This document shows, piece after piece, positions 53,986-64,000 of a DNA stretch of 64,000 nt. The DNA is from Sulfurimicrobium sp963779055 (GTDB lineage Bacteria > Pseudomonadota > Gammaproteobacteria > Burkholderiales > Sulfuricellaceae): assembly GCA_963779055.1 (NCBI GenBank), contig CAVZWN010000004.1, positions 248,001 to 312,000 of the forward strand, written 5' to 3'. Position 1 is the stretch's first letter; each line of letters opens with the position of its first letter. A program made the translations under genes and the position numbers. The notes beneath the pieces were generated by a model. It was not told the origin of the DNA. It saw only the letters and a list, made by a program, of their open reading frames with translations, and did no database searches.

Positions 53986-54804
53986 ATGAATCATGTCCTG
54001 GAAAATCTGCACCAGTTGCCTTCCATTCCCGCCGTGGTGCAGGAGCTGATCGCCAGCTTCAATAACCCCGATCTGGACAGTCATCATCTGGCTGTGAAAA
54101 TCGGCCAGGACCAGGCGCTTTCCGCCAAAGTACTGAGGGTCGCAAATTCAGCTTTTTACGGCTTGCCGCGCCAGGTCGGCTCGATCCAGGAAGCGGTGAC
54201 TGTGCTGGGCTTCAGCACTGTCCGCAGCCTGGTGCTTTCTGCCGGTTTTATTGACGCTTTTTCGACGGATGGCGTAGCCTGCATCGATCGCAAGCTGTAC
54301 TGGCAACACAGCATGGCCACAGCCACCTATGCCAGGGCGCTCGCCAGATGCCTGCGGCAGGATGGTGAAATGGCCTTTTCAGCCGGCCTGCTGTGCGATA
54401 TCGGCATCCTGGTGCTGGATGTCTGCGATCACGAGCGCTTCGCGGCACTCTGGCAGGACGTTCAGGAGGACGGGCGTGTGTTGATCGAGGCTGAACGTGC
54501 CGTGCTGGGGTTCGATCATGCGGAACTGGGTGCGGAAGTGGCGCGCCGCTGGAAATTTCCGCACCCCATCGAGGAGGCGATCCGTCACCACTACCTGTCA
54601 GAACGCCAGACATTGCAGAAACTGGCAGGCATCGTGCAGCTTGCCGCGTTGCTGGCGCGTTTCGATCAGGAGGCCAGGCCCCGGGATACGTGGTTCGAGA
54701 ATATCCCGCAGGTGCTGCTGGATGTCTTGCCTCTGGAACAGCCGTTGTTTGAGAAATGCCTGCCTCAACCCGAGCAACTTGAAGCAGCAAAAAATCAAAT
54801 CTAG
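53986..54804 (+). CDS. HDOD domain protein
   Basis: 272 aa from the ATG at 53986. HDOD domain over most of its length: LHQLPSIPAVVQELIASFNN, VLRVANSAFYGLPRQVGSIQ, AVTVLGFSTVRSLVLSA and SAGLLCDIGILVLD, where HD is replaced by CD. Such proteins, often next to two-component genes, regulate motility or c-di-GMP enzymes. It is translationally close to the REC-PAS gene and is followed by a REP-like element. Confidence 0.92.
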   Translation: MNHVLENLHQLPSIPAVVQELIASFNNPDLDSHHLAVKIGQDQALSAKVLRVANSAFYGLPRQVGSIQEAVTVLGFSTVRSLVLSAGFIDAFSTDGVACIDRKLYWQHSMATATYARALARCLRQDGEMAFSAGLLCDIGILVLDVCDHERFAALWQDVQEDGRVLIEAERAVLGFDHAELGAEVARRWKFPHPIEEAIRHHYLSERQTLQKLAGIVQLAALLARFDQEARPRDTWFENIPQVLLDVLPLEQPLFEKCLPQPEQLEAAKNQI

Positions 54805-54811
54805 GGGCATA

Positions 54812-54918
54812 TTATTGATACGGCCATCTGATGTTTGAACTTGTAGGTCGGGCTTCAGCCCGAATTTTCGGGCTGAAGCCCGACCTACAGTTAAAATAAA
54901 TTCTGGCCGGGTCAATAA
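54812..54918. repeat. REP-like palindromic element with inverted ends, copy 2
   Basis: A 107 bp element starting 8 bp after the HDOD stop. Ends TTATTGATACGGCC and GGCCGGGTCAATAA are inverted. The centre is a perfect 21 bp stem (GTAGGTCGGGCTTCAGCCCGA and its complement) with a 4 nt loop. It is homologous over its whole length to 1329-1434. It could act as a terminator or mRNA stabiliser between the HDOD and kinase genes. Confidence 0.82.
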
Positions 54919-54939
54919 CACCTCCTGTAAGGAAAGCAT

Positions 54940-56337
54940 ATGCCGCTGGATCGCATGACCAAACTGTCCTGGATTTATGATCTGTACCGGCTGGGGCAGT
55001 CACCCCAGTTGCTGAAAGAGCCGGATAAGATCTACCAGCAGTTGCTGGACCATATCGTAGCCGGTTTCGATGCGCGCAGCGGCTCTCTTGCCCTGCTGAG
55101 CGATGATCCCTCCACCCTGACCATTGTGGCCGGGATTGACCTGCCGCCCCATGTGATTGGCTGTACCGTTGCCCTGGGCAATGGCGTACTGGGCTGGGTG
55201 GCCCAGCAGGGGCAGCCTCTTCTGATCAACGGCGATCTCGACCCGCAAAAATACCCCGGTATTCAGCGCAAGCGCGAGCAGGCGGCGCCGAGCTCGGCCT
55301 TGTGCTGGCCGCTCAAGTTGCGCGACAAGGTGATTGGCGCCCTCAGCGTGAACCGCCCGGCAGAGAAGGTGCCTTTCGGCGAGAGTGATCGCGACCAGGG
55401 AACCGCCGTGCTTAATCTCGCCAGCCTGGCGCTGGAAAATGTCCAGTTGCAGCTTGATCAGCAGAAGCGCTTCATCGAACTGCAGACGACCAATCAGAAA
55501 CTGGCCGATGCGCAGGACCAGTTGCTGCAGGCGGAAAAAATGGCTTCCATCGGGCAGCTTGCCGCAGGTGTGGCGCATGAGATCAATAATCCGGTCGGCT
55601 ACGTGGCTTCCAACCTGAGTTCTCTCGGGCGTTATGTGAATGAACTGCTATCCCTGCTCGATGCCTGCGAACAGCTCGATAGCAGCCTGTCGGGCGAGGC
55701 GCCAGAATTGCTGGCGCTGCGCGCGCTCAAGGAAAAAGTGAACGTCTCCTATCTGCGCGAGGATTTGCACGATTTGCTGGCGGAATCGAAAGAAGGCCTG
55801 GAGCGGGTCAAGAAAATCGTCCTCGATCTGAAAACCTTTTCCCACGTGGACGAGGCCGAATGGCAGATTGTCGATCTGCATCAGGGCCTGGAAAGCACCC
55901 TCAATATCGTATGGAACGAGCTCAAGTACAAGGCCGAGGTGGTCAAGGAATATGGCACTCTGCCGGAGATCGAGTGTCTGCCTTCCCAGCTCAATCAGGT
56001 GTTCATGAACCTCATGGTCAATGCTGGCCATGCGATCGAGGATCACGGCACCATTACCCTGCGCACTGGCCAGGCCGGTGAACAGGTATGGGTGGAAGTG
56101 TCCGATACCGGCAAAGGCATCGCCCCGGAAAATCTTGGCCGAATCTTTGATCCCTTCTTTACTACCAAGCCGGTAGGTACTGGCACCGGCCTGGGCTTGT
56201 CTCTTTCCTACGGCATTGTGAAGAAACATCACGGCAATATCGAGGTGGATAGCACGCCCGGAGAGGGCACGACTTTCCGCGTATGGCTGCCATTGCGGCA
56301 GGCTGTGCATCAGGAAGCGGAAAAGGGCCCGGATTGA
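54940..56337 (+). CDS. GAF-domain sensor histidine kinase
   Basis: 465 aa, soluble. GAF domain at ~25-170 (LDHIVAGFDARSGSLALLSD, GNGVLGWVAQQGQPLLINGD), coiled coil, phospho-acceptor His213 (AGVAHEINNPVGYV), a ~75-residue insertion, and HATPase (QVFMNLMVNAGHAI, DTGKGIAPENLGRIFDPFF, GTGLGLSLSYGI). TAAGGA precedes the ATG. It is a close paralogue of the kinases at 32004 and 56334, and its stop overlaps the start of the latter. Confidence 0.93.
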   Translation: MPLDRMTKLSWIYDLYRLGQSPQLLKEPDKIYQQLLDHIVAGFDARSGSLALLSDDPSTLTIVAGIDLPPHVIGCTVALGNGVLGWVAQQGQPLLINGDLDPQKYPGIQRKREQAAPSSALCWPLKLRDKVIGALSVNRPAEKVPFGESDRDQGTAVLNLASLALENVQLQLDQQKRFIELQTTNQKLADAQDQLLQAEKMASIGQLAAGVAHEINNPVGYVASNLSSLGRYVNELLSLLDACEQLDSSLSGEAPELLALRALKEKVNVSYLREDLHDLLAESKEGLERVKKIVLDLKTFSHVDEAEWQIVDLHQGLESTLNIVWNELKYKAEVVKEYGTLPEIECLPSQLNQVFMNLMVNAGHAIEDHGTITLRTGQAGEQVWVEVSDTGKGIAPENLGRIFDPFFTTKPVGTGTGLGLSLSYGIVKKHHGNIEVDSTPGEGTTFRVWLPLRQAVHQEAEKGPD

Positions 56338-59204
56338 GCGTGAACGTCACAACACAGACATGGCTGGAGTACGTCTTCGGCCAACGCGGCACGGAAAGGC
56401 GCATCAGCATCTATACCGCAGCCATTCTGATCCTCAGCGTGCTGATTACCGGGGCGGTCATTGCTGCCGTGCTGGCGCAGCAGATCAGAAGCGACCTGGA
56501 AAATGGCCTGGTACGGACGCTCAACGACCGGGACGTGCTGTTCCAGCACGAAATCGATAGCGCGGCTGTCATTGTCGACAGCATTGCCAACCGCCGGCCG
56601 CAACTGCTCCGCTTGATGGCCGGGCTCAAGGCCGGCACGGCAGGCGAGGAAGCACGGCGCGAGATCGGCAAGGTGCTGGAGATTGTCCGCAGCGATCAGG
56701 GGCTCTCGGCGCTGGCTCTCTACGATACACGCGGCGAACTGGTGGCGAAAAGCGGGATGTTTCTCGACGCGCCTTTTGCCATGAGCCTGCGCCGCCCGGA
56801 GAATGCAAGCCTGTTGTGGCACGATGGCTTCTTCCTGGGCGTTGCCGCACCGATGCGCTTCGATGGAGAGAGCATCGGGACAGTCAGGGCGGAAGCCCCG
56901 CTAATCTCCATGACGCGTGCCTATCGTGATTATCAGGGTAGCGGCGAAAGCGGCGAGATTGCCCTGTGCGGCGCCCTTTCGGGCGAGCAGATGCGCTGCT
57001 TTCCCACCCGGCATCACCCCCAGCCCTTCGATAGCCCGCGCAGCATCCATGACAAGGTAATACCTTTGAGTCATGCCATCGATGGCATGCAGGGCGTGAT
57101 GGTCGCACTCGACTACCGCGGCCATGAGGTATTCGATGCCTACCGCCCGGTGGGCAATACCGGCCTTGGAATGGTGGTGAAAATCGACACCGATGAACTC
57201 AAGCGGCCGGTGCTCCGGCATTTGTACTGGATTGTCCCTTTCATTGCTGCGCTGCTTGTCTTTGGCTTTGGCCTGCTGCGCTCGCAGGTGATGCCGCTGG
57301 TGCGCCAGATGCTTGATGCAAAAGCGCGGGTGAACGGCATCCTGGACAATTCTGCGGACGGGATCATTACCATCGACGAACTCGGGGTGGTCGAGTCGTT
57401 CAACTTTGCAGCCGCGCGAATTTTTGGCTACCCGCCTCTCGAGGTGATCGGCAGGAACGTCACCATGCTGATGCCTGAGCCTTATCGCAGCGGCCACGAC
57501 GACAATATCCGGAATTATCTGCGTACTGGCGAGGCCCGGGTGATCGGGCATGGCGCACGCGAGGTGCAGGGGCAGCGCAAGGATGGCAGCGTTTTTCCCA
57601 TGGAGCTCAACCTGGGCGAAATGGTCCTGGACGGCAAGCGCCTGTTCATTGCTTCGATCCGCGACACCAGCACGCTCAAGCAGGCGCACGATGAGCTTAA
57701 ATCCAGTTTTTTCGCTTTGCAGGTGGTCAACGAAGAGCTGGAAGAGACGCATGCTCAACTCAGGCAGGCAGAACTGGACAAGAACCGGCAGATGGATGCA
57801 CTGGCGGAAGCCAACGTGCGTATGGCGCTTTTCCACTCAAGCATGGAGCATATCCGCCAGGCCGATGCGGGTTTTCTGGAAAGTGGTGATGCGGATACCT
57901 TTTACCACAGCGTTCTGGGCGACATCATGTCCCTGGCCGGCACGAAATATGGCGCGGTTGGTCTGTTCGATGCAAGCGGCAAGTTGCAGCAATTTCTGAC
58001 CGAAGGCATCAGCGAAGAAGAGCGGCAAAAAATCGGCCCTTATCCCGTCGGCAAGGGCCTGCTGCAGGCGTTTTACAAGGAAAATTCTCTTACGCGCGTC
58101 GCGCGGATTGCGGACGATCCGCGCTCCTGCGGTTTTCCGCCAGGCCACCCGCCGATGAGCAGCCTGCTCGGGGTGCCGCTGAATGTGAACGGGGTGACCC
58201 GGGGCGTGATTTACCTGACCGACAAGCACGGTGATGAGCCGTTTACGGAACAGGACGAGATGCTGGTGGAGATGATCGCACGCGAAGTGGAGCACATTCT
58301 GGAGCGGAGCGAGCTGATGGCCCGCCTGCGCGATAGCAATCTGGCCCTGACGCGGGAAAAAACGGAGCAGCAGAGCCTGATCGCGAAGCTGCACGAGGCC
58401 CAGGGCCAGTTGCTGCAATCGGAAAAGATGGCATCCATCGGTCAGCTGGCGGCCGGGGTGGCGCACGAGATCAACAACCCCATCGGTTATGTGTACTCCA
58501 ACCTCGGTAGCCTGGAAAAATACATGCAGGATGTGTTTTCCATGCTGGAAGCCTTCGAGGCGGCGGAAAGCGAATTTCCACCGGAGAGTGCGAGCCTGTC
58601 GCGCATACAGGCGCATAAGGAGACGGTCGATCTGTCTTTTCTCAAGGAAGACATCCCCAGCCTGATGGCTGAATCCAAGGAAGGCATTACCCGGGTAAAG
58701 AAAATCGTGCAGGATCTCAAGGATTTTTCACATGTGGACGAGGCCGAGTGGCAGTGGAGCGACCTGCATCATGGCATCAACAGCACGCTCAATATCGTGT
58801 GGAACGAGCTCAAGTACAAGGCGGAAGTCGTCAAGGAATATGGCAACCTGCCCGAAGTCGAATGCATCCCCTCCCAGTTGAACCAGGTGTTCATGAACCT
58901 GCTGGTCAATGCCGGGCACGCCATCGAAAGCCAGGGCACCATTACCATTCGCACCGGGCAGGAAGGCGATCAGGTGTGGGTGGAAGTTGCAGACACAGGG
59001 AAAGGGATCGAAGCTGAGAACCTCAAGCGTATTTTCGATCCTTTCTTCACCACCAAACCGGTCGGGAAAGGCACCGGGCTGGGATTGTCGCTATCCTATG
59101 GAATCGTGACAAACCACCATGGGCGCATCGAGGTGGAGAGCACGCCCGGCGTGGGTACGACGTTCCGCGTCTGGCTGCCAGTCAGCCAGACAGCGCCTTC
59201 ATGA
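56334..59204 (+). CDS. Double-Cache, PAS, GAF sensor histidine kinase
   Basis: 956 aa if started at TTG 56334, which overlaps the previous stop (TTGA) and has AAGGG upstream; GTG at 56340 is an alternative. TM1 ~25-47, a Cache-like periplasmic domain to ~285 (LALYDTRGELVAKSGMFLD, VKIDTDELKRP), TM2 ~294-312, PAS at ~328-440 (ADGIITIDELGVVESFNFAA), GAF at ~520-665, His711 (AGVAHEINNPIGYV), insertion and HATPase. The frame is intact. The signal is unknown. Confidence 0.92.
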   Translation: MSVNVTTQTWLEYVFGQRGTERRISIYTAAILILSVLITGAVIAAVLAQQIRSDLENGLVRTLNDRDVLFQHEIDSAAVIVDSIANRRPQLLRLMAGLKAGTAGEEARREIGKVLEIVRSDQGLSALALYDTRGELVAKSGMFLDAPFAMSLRRPENASLLWHDGFFLGVAAPMRFDGESIGTVRAEAPLISMTRAYRDYQGSGESGEIALCGALSGEQMRCFPTRHHPQPFDSPRSIHDKVIPLSHAIDGMQGVMVALDYRGHEVFDAYRPVGNTGLGMVVKIDTDELKRPVLRHLYWIVPFIAALLVFGFGLLRSQVMPLVRQMLDAKARVNGILDNSADGIITIDELGVVESFNFAAARIFGYPPLEVIGRNVTMLMPEPYRSGHDDNIRNYLRTGEARVIGHGAREVQGQRKDGSVFPMELNLGEMVLDGKRLFIASIRDTSTLKQAHDELKSSFFALQVVNEELEETHAQLRQAELDKNRQMDALAEANVRMALFHSSMEHIRQADAGFLESGDADTFYHSVLGDIMSLAGTKYGAVGLFDASGKLQQFLTEGISEEERQKIGPYPVGKGLLQAFYKENSLTRVARIADDPRSCGFPPGHPPMSSLLGVPLNVNGVTRGVIYLTDKHGDEPFTEQDEMLVEMIAREVEHILERSELMARLRDSNLALTREKTEQQSLIAKLHEAQGQLLQSEKMASIGQLAAGVAHEINNPIGYVYSNLGSLEKYMQDVFSMLEAFEAAESEFPPESASLSRIQAHKETVDLSFLKEDIPSLMAESKEGITRVKKIVQDLKDFSHVDEAEWQWSDLHHGINSTLNIVWNELKYKAEVVKEYGNLPEVECIPSQLNQVFMNLLVNAGHAIESQGTITIRTGQEGDQVWVEVADTGKGIEAENLKRIFDPFFTTKPVGKGTGLGLSLSYGIVTNHHGRIEVESTPGVGTTFRVWLPVSQTAPS

Positions 59205-59226
59205 TTTGAACTGAATGGAGACATGC

Positions 59227-62200
59227 ATGGTAAAAGGGCCATCACAAGAAACGCCTCCTTCAGTCTCTGGTTTGCGTTACTGGGTGCCCTTGCTGGCATT
59301 CCTTTTCCTGGCCTTTGCCATTGGTGCAGCCGGCTACTTTGCGTTCAGCCGCGCTCAGCAGAATGTCAAGGATGAAGCACACGCTACCCTGGGCACCATT
59401 GCCGACCTTCGGATCAATCAGGTGGTCAAATGGCGCGAAACCTACCGGTCAATCGGCGCAGTGATGGCCGGGGATCCTTTGCTGGCGGTCGAGATCGAGC
59501 GCTGGCTGACAGCGCGGCGCGCCGCAGGATGAAGGCGCGCAACATATCGCGCAGCGCCTGAAAGCAGTGCAACAGGCCTATGCTTTCCAGGGTGTGTTCA
59601 TTCTCGATGCGCAGGGCCGGGTGCGCGACCTGGCGGTGACGCCGGATGCCCGTCCGCCTACGCCAATAGGCGCTAGACTGGTGATGGAAGCCATGCACAC
59701 ACGCAAGGTTATCCTCACCGACCTGCATCCGGGAGCGGAAGCGCCGCGTGTCAGGCTGGACCTGGTGGTGCCGGTCCTTGCCGGGGGTGATGCGCGCAAC
59801 CCGGCCATCGCCGGCATTTATTTCCGCATCGACCCCGAAACCTATCTTTACCCCCTGCTGCAATCCTGGCCAACTGCCAGTCCGAGCGCGGAAGCCATGC
59901 TGGTGCGGCGCGAAGGCAGCGAAGTGGCATTTCTGAACAGGCTGCGCCACCGCGACAACACGGCGCCGCAGCTTCGTTTGCCGGTCAGGGAAAAAGAACT
60001 TCTTGCGGCAATGATGGCGCGTGGCATTGGTGGTCTGGTAGAAGGCACCGATTACAGGGGCGTTTATGTGATCGGCGCGACACGCAAGGTACCGGATTCA
60101 CCCTGGTTCCTGGTCGCCAAGATAGACCGGGACGAGATTTATGCGCCGGTGCGCAAGGCGGCTTTGATCGTGGCTGTGCTGACGCTGGCTTTCATCATTG
60201 CGGCGGGTGTGCTCATTGGCCTGTGGTGGCGGCAGCAGCGCTCAAAATTGCTGGCCAGCCAGTATGGGAGTGAGCTCAGGCATCAGGAACGGGTGCTGCG
60301 CAGCGAGCAGAAAACACGCTTGCTGCTCGAATCCGCCGCCGAAGCCATCTACGGGGTGGACATGGAAGGCAATATCACCTTCGTCAACCCGGCCTGCCTG
60401 CAATTGCTGGGGTACGAGCGGGAGGCGGAACTGCTTGGCGGGCATGCTCACGCACTGTTTCACCACAGCCATGCGGATGGCTCACCCTATCCTGCGGACA
60501 AGTGCCGTGCTTATGGAGCCTGCCGGAACGATGCAGGCGTGCATGTGGATGACGAGGTATTCTGGCGCCGGGATGGCAGCACTTTCCATGTCGAATATCG
60601 CGCCCATGCGATTCGCCACGAAGGTCTTATTGAAGGCTTCGTCGTCACTTTCATGGATATCTCGGAACGCAGGCGTGCCGAGCAGCAGTTGCGTCTTGCA
60701 GCCCAGGTGTTCGAGGATAGCCTGGAAGCCATTTTCATCACGGATGCAGAGAACCGCATCGTTTCTGTCAACCATTCCTTCATCGACACCACGGGCTACA
60801 CGCCGGACGAAGCGATTGGCCAGAACCCGGGCCTGCTGAAATCGGGGCGTCACGATAGTGAATTTTATCGCGCCATGATGGAAGCGCTTCGCGATACCGG
60901 CCACTGGCAGGGCGAAATCTGGAACCGGCGCAAGAATGGGGAAATCTATCCGGCCTGGATGGCGATCAGTGCAATCAGGAACGCTAAGGGGAGAAGTCAC
61001 CCACTATGCCGCGATCTACAGCGACATCAGCGTACTCAAGGCCGCAGAGGAGAACCTCAGGCTGTGGGCGCGGGCGATGGAATCCAGCGTCAATGCCATT
61101 TTCATCGCCGACGCACGGCAGGCGCATTTTCCGATTTTCTATGTCAATCCCGCATTCGAGCGCATTACCGGTTTTTCCAGCGTGGAAGTGGTGGGCAAGA
61201 GTTGTCGCATGCTCGACAGCGAGGGGCTGAACCAGCCGCAGATCGGGGAACTGTACCAGGCCATCCGCGAGCAGCGCGACGGCAACGCGGTACTGAGCCA
61301 TTATCGCAAGGATGGGAGCCTGTTCTGGGTCGAGCTGTTTTTTTCGCCAGTACGCGACGAGAGCGGCGAGGTAACCCATTTCGTCGGGGTGATGAACGAT
61401 ATCACCGAGCGCAAACGTTATGAGGAACAACTTGAACGCCATGCGCATTATGACGAATTGACCGGCCTGGCCAATCGTAATCTGGTACACGACCGCCTGA
61501 GCCAGTCACTTGTTCATGCCCGTCAACAGCAGAGCGAACTGGCGGTGCTGCATCTCGACCTCGATAACTTCAAGCTGGTTGTCAATAGCCTTGGACATGC
61601 CAATGCCGACCAGTTGCTCAAGGCTGTCGCCGGGCGTCTGGCGGCCTGCGTTGGCGAGAGCGATAGCGCCGCGCGCTGGAGTGGCGACGAATTTGTGCTG
61701 GTTCTGTCCAGTCTGGCAAATGGCGACAATCTGACCCAACTTGTACAGAAAATCATGGATACGCTGTCCGAACCCTATGTCATCGCCGGGCAGGAGCTTT
61801 ACACCACCTTCAGCATAGGCATCGCGCAGTACCCCAAGGATGGCCGCGAGGTGGAACAGCTGCTTAAAAATGCCGATGCTGCGATGTACCGTGCCAAGGA
61901 ACAGGGACGCAACAATTTCCAGTTTTACGGCCAGGGCATGAATGTTCAGGCGATGGAACGGCTGATGCTGGAAAACAGTCTGCGCCATGCGCTGGAGCGG
62001 GGCGAGCTCCTGTTGCACTACCAGCCCAAGGTGGATTTGCAGAACGGGGCGATGCTCGGGATGGAGGCGCTGTTGCGCTGGCAGCACCCGGAAATGGGCA
62101 TGATTTCTCCCGCCAGCTTCATACCGCTGGCGGAGGAAACCGGCCTGATCGTGCCGATCGGTACTTGGGTGCTGCATACCGCCTGCGCCCGGAACAAGGC

Positions 62201-63201
62201 GTGGCAGGAGGCCGGGTTTGCACCCATCAGCGTTGCCGTAAATCTGTCGGCACGCCAGTTCTGGCAGCAGGACCTGGTCGAGACGGTCAGGGCGGTGCTG
62301 AGTGAGACCCGGCTTGACCCTGCCTTCCTTGAACTGGAAATTACCGAAAGCCTGCTGATGCACAATGCCGAAGAGGCAAGTGCCACTTTGAAGAAACTCA
62401 AGGCGATGGGGATCCGGCTGTCGATCGACGATTTCGGCACGGGTTATTCCTCGCTTAGTTATCTGAAACGCTTCCCGATAGATACCTTGAAAATCGACCG
62501 TTCCTTCGTGCGCGACATTATCAGTGATCCGGATGATGCGGCGATTGCCAAAGCGGTGATTTCCCTGGCCCATGATATGAAATTGAAAGTGGTCGCGGAA
62601 GGCGTGGAAACGGAGGAGCAAATGAATTTTCTGCGCCAGCGGAACTGCGATGAAATACAAGGTTACTATTTCAGCCGGCCCATACCGGAAGAAGCGTTCA
62701 CCGAACTGCTCAGGGAGGGGCGGTGCCTGCAGGTCAGAGCATCCGGCAAGGGAGCCGGTGAGCGCGTGCTGCTCCTGCTCGACGATGAGGAAAATATACT
62801 CTCGTCGCTGCTGCGCCTGCTGCGCCCGGACGACTACACTATTCTCAGGGCGGCCAGCCCCGATGAAGCATTCAAGCCTGCTGTCCGCACATCGGGTCGG
62901 CGTGATTCTTTCGGGCCAGCGCCTGCCGGGTATGAGTGGCACTGAATTCCTGCGGCGCGCAAAGCAGCTTTACCCGGAATCTGTGCGCATGGTGCTGTCA
63001 GGTTTCACCGAATTGAAAAGCGTGACCGACGCCATCAACGAGGGATCTGTGTTCAAGTTTCTGACCAAGCCCTGGGATGATGATCAGTTGCGCGAGCAAA
63101 TTCGCGAGGCATTCAGATATTATGAACTGTCCAGCGAAAACGAGCGCCTTGCCAGGGAAGTCATGAAGGCCCGGGAGGCACTTCCCGGCATTCCCTCATG
63201 A
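59227..63201 (+). CDS. Cache-PAS-GGDEF-EAL-REC hybrid c-di-GMP protein, frameshifted
   Basis: One gene of about 1325 codons, broken by extra bases near 59515, 60992 and 62875. Order: TM1, Cache-like periplasmic domain, TM2 (LTLAFIIAAGVLIGLWW), three PAS domains, GGDEF with the variant ARWSGDEF, EAL with LGMEALLRWQHP and the metal-binding DDFGTGYSS, then a C-terminal receiver (LLLLDDEENILSSLLRLL). In the receiver the phospho-acceptor position reads ILSGQRLPG, Gly for Asp. ATG 59227 is chosen for its GGAG. Phosphodiesterase activity looks intact; cyclase activity is uncertain. Confidence 0.82.
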
Positions 63202-63349
63202 TCAAAATCAGCGGGAAGACCAAGTATGAAGAATGAGGTATTTTTCAGCAAAAAATATGCCGGATGTCATTTGCAATGGCTGCCGGGCATCTGGTATAAG
63301 TTTCCATTCGATCTCCCCGGATTCCGTGACTGCTGGAATAACAAAAGTT

Positions 63350-64000
63350 ATGAGTGAAATAGATTCACAGGCATCTTCTCCCAAACCGGCCACTCTCCTT
63401 TTCGTGGACGACGAACCCAATATCCTGAGCGCCCTGCGCCGTTTGTTCCGGCCTCATGGCTACAAAATACATACGGCCGAAGGCGGTGCGCCGGGTCTGG
63501 AACTGCTCGAGCGCGAGCCGGTCGATCTGGTGATTTCCGACATGCGCATGCCCAATATGGACGGCGCCCAGTTTCTCGAACAGGTGCGGCAGAAATGGCC
63601 CGACACCATGCGTATTCTGCTGACCGGCTATGCCGATGTCAGTTCCACCATTGCGGCCATTAACAAGGGTGAGATTTTTCGTTACGTCTCCAAGCCGTGG
63701 AATGACGACGACATCGTCCTGCTGGTCAAGCAGGCGCTGGAACTGAAAAACCTGGCGCTGGAAAAAAAGCGGCTGGAAGAACTGACGCTGCGCCAGAATG
63801 AAGAACTCATGGAGCTGAATGCAAGCCTCGAAGCCAAGGTGCAGGAGCGTACCCAGGAAGTCCGGCAGACCATGGGATTTCTGGAACTGGCCAACAGGAA
63901 ACTGAAAGACGGTTTCATTAACTCGCTCAAGGTATTTTCCAACCTGATCGAACTCAGGGAGCGCAGTCTCGCCGGTCACTCGCGCCGCGTGGCGGATCTG
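63350..64000 (+). CDS. HD-GYP response regulator (3' end outside window)
   Basis: Open from the ATG at 63350 to the window end, 217 codons visible. Receiver with Asp20-Asp21 and phospho-acceptor Asp64 (LVISDMRMPNMDGAQF), LLTGYADVSSTIAAINKGEI and YVSKPWNDDDIV, then a coiled coil and the first residues of an HD-GYP domain (LIELRERSLAGHSRRVADL). HD-GYP enzymes hydrolyse c-di-GMP, so this is an RpfG-like phosphodiesterase under two-component control. It closes the plus-strand kinase and regulator block. Confidence 0.92.
   Translation, partial: MSEIDSQASSPKPATLLFVDDEPNILSALRRLFRPHGYKIHTAEGGAPGLELLEREPVDLVISDMRMPNMDGAQFLEQVRQKWPDTMRILLTGYADVSSTIAAINKGEIFRYVSKPWNDDDIVLLVKQALELKNLALEKKRLEELTLRQNEELMELNASLEAKVQERTQEVRQTMGFLELANRKLKDGFINSLKVFSNLIELRERSLAGHSRRVADL

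Overview
This window is a stretch of a motile, Gram-negative betaproteobacterial chromosome. The gene order rpsB-tsf-pyrH-frr-uppS-cdsA-dxr-rseP-bamA-skp-lpxD-fabZ-lpxA-lpxB-rnhB, the block pabC-mltG-tmk-holB-pilZ-tatD and the rpsO-pnp pair are all typical of that class. The signalling load and protein style suggest a Nitrosomonadales relative (Sulfuricella or Gallionella type), but that placement is inference. No tRNA, rRNA, CRISPR array, insertion sequence or phage gene was seen.

Layout. 1-1.3 kb: 3' part of a Cache-type chemoreceptor on the plus strand. 1.5-5.7 kb (minus): pnp, rpsO, a SpoU-type rRNA methyltransferase and a GYF/pentapeptide-repeat membrane protein. 5.8-6.7 kb (plus): a SenB-type glycosyltransferase without its usual selenoneine partners. 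6.8-11.5 kb (minus): a frameshifted HDOD-GAF protein, a membrane-anchored methyltransferase, motB, motA and a small membrane protein. 11.5-25.8 kb (minus): the lipid A / outer-membrane-assembly / translation superoperon. 25.8-31.9 kb (minus): ankyrin protein, PhnP-like hydrolase, tatD, pilZ, holB, tmk, mltG, pabC.

32-48.8 kb (minus) is one long chemotaxis locus. In transcription order it reads: receiver-like protein, soluble chemoreceptor, cheY, STAS protein, cheA, Aer-like PAS receptor, cheW, a mini receptor without a sensor domain, a flavodiiron-like diiron protein, cheR, cheD, a second Aer-like receptor, cheB, a FIST-domain protein and a histidine kinase. The mini receptor plus diiron protein resembles the ODP (oxygen-binding diiron protein) sensor modules known from Treponema, so the locus looks built for oxygen, redox and perhaps iron taxis, with MotAB at 9-11 kb as output. 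48.9-53 kb (minus) holds a NarXL-like pair. 53.2-64 kb (plus) is a second signalling block: REC-PAS regulator, HDOD protein, two related histidine kinases, a large PAS-GGDEF-EAL-REC protein and an HD-GYP regulator cut by the window end. With PilZ this points to c-di-GMP control of motility.

Two features run through the window. First, intergenic DNA carries several families of structured repeats: a covarying REP-like hairpin (three copies, two inside a 106-107 bp element with inverted ends), a CCCCTC/GAGGGG element, and low-complexity inverted repeats. One REP sits beside a duplicated cheW start. Second, seven genes, including the essential tsf, are broken by single-base indels that are nearly all insertions, while the corrected translations stay fully conserved. 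Residual sequencing error is the likeliest cause. Intact coordinates are given for these genes with the indel positions noted.
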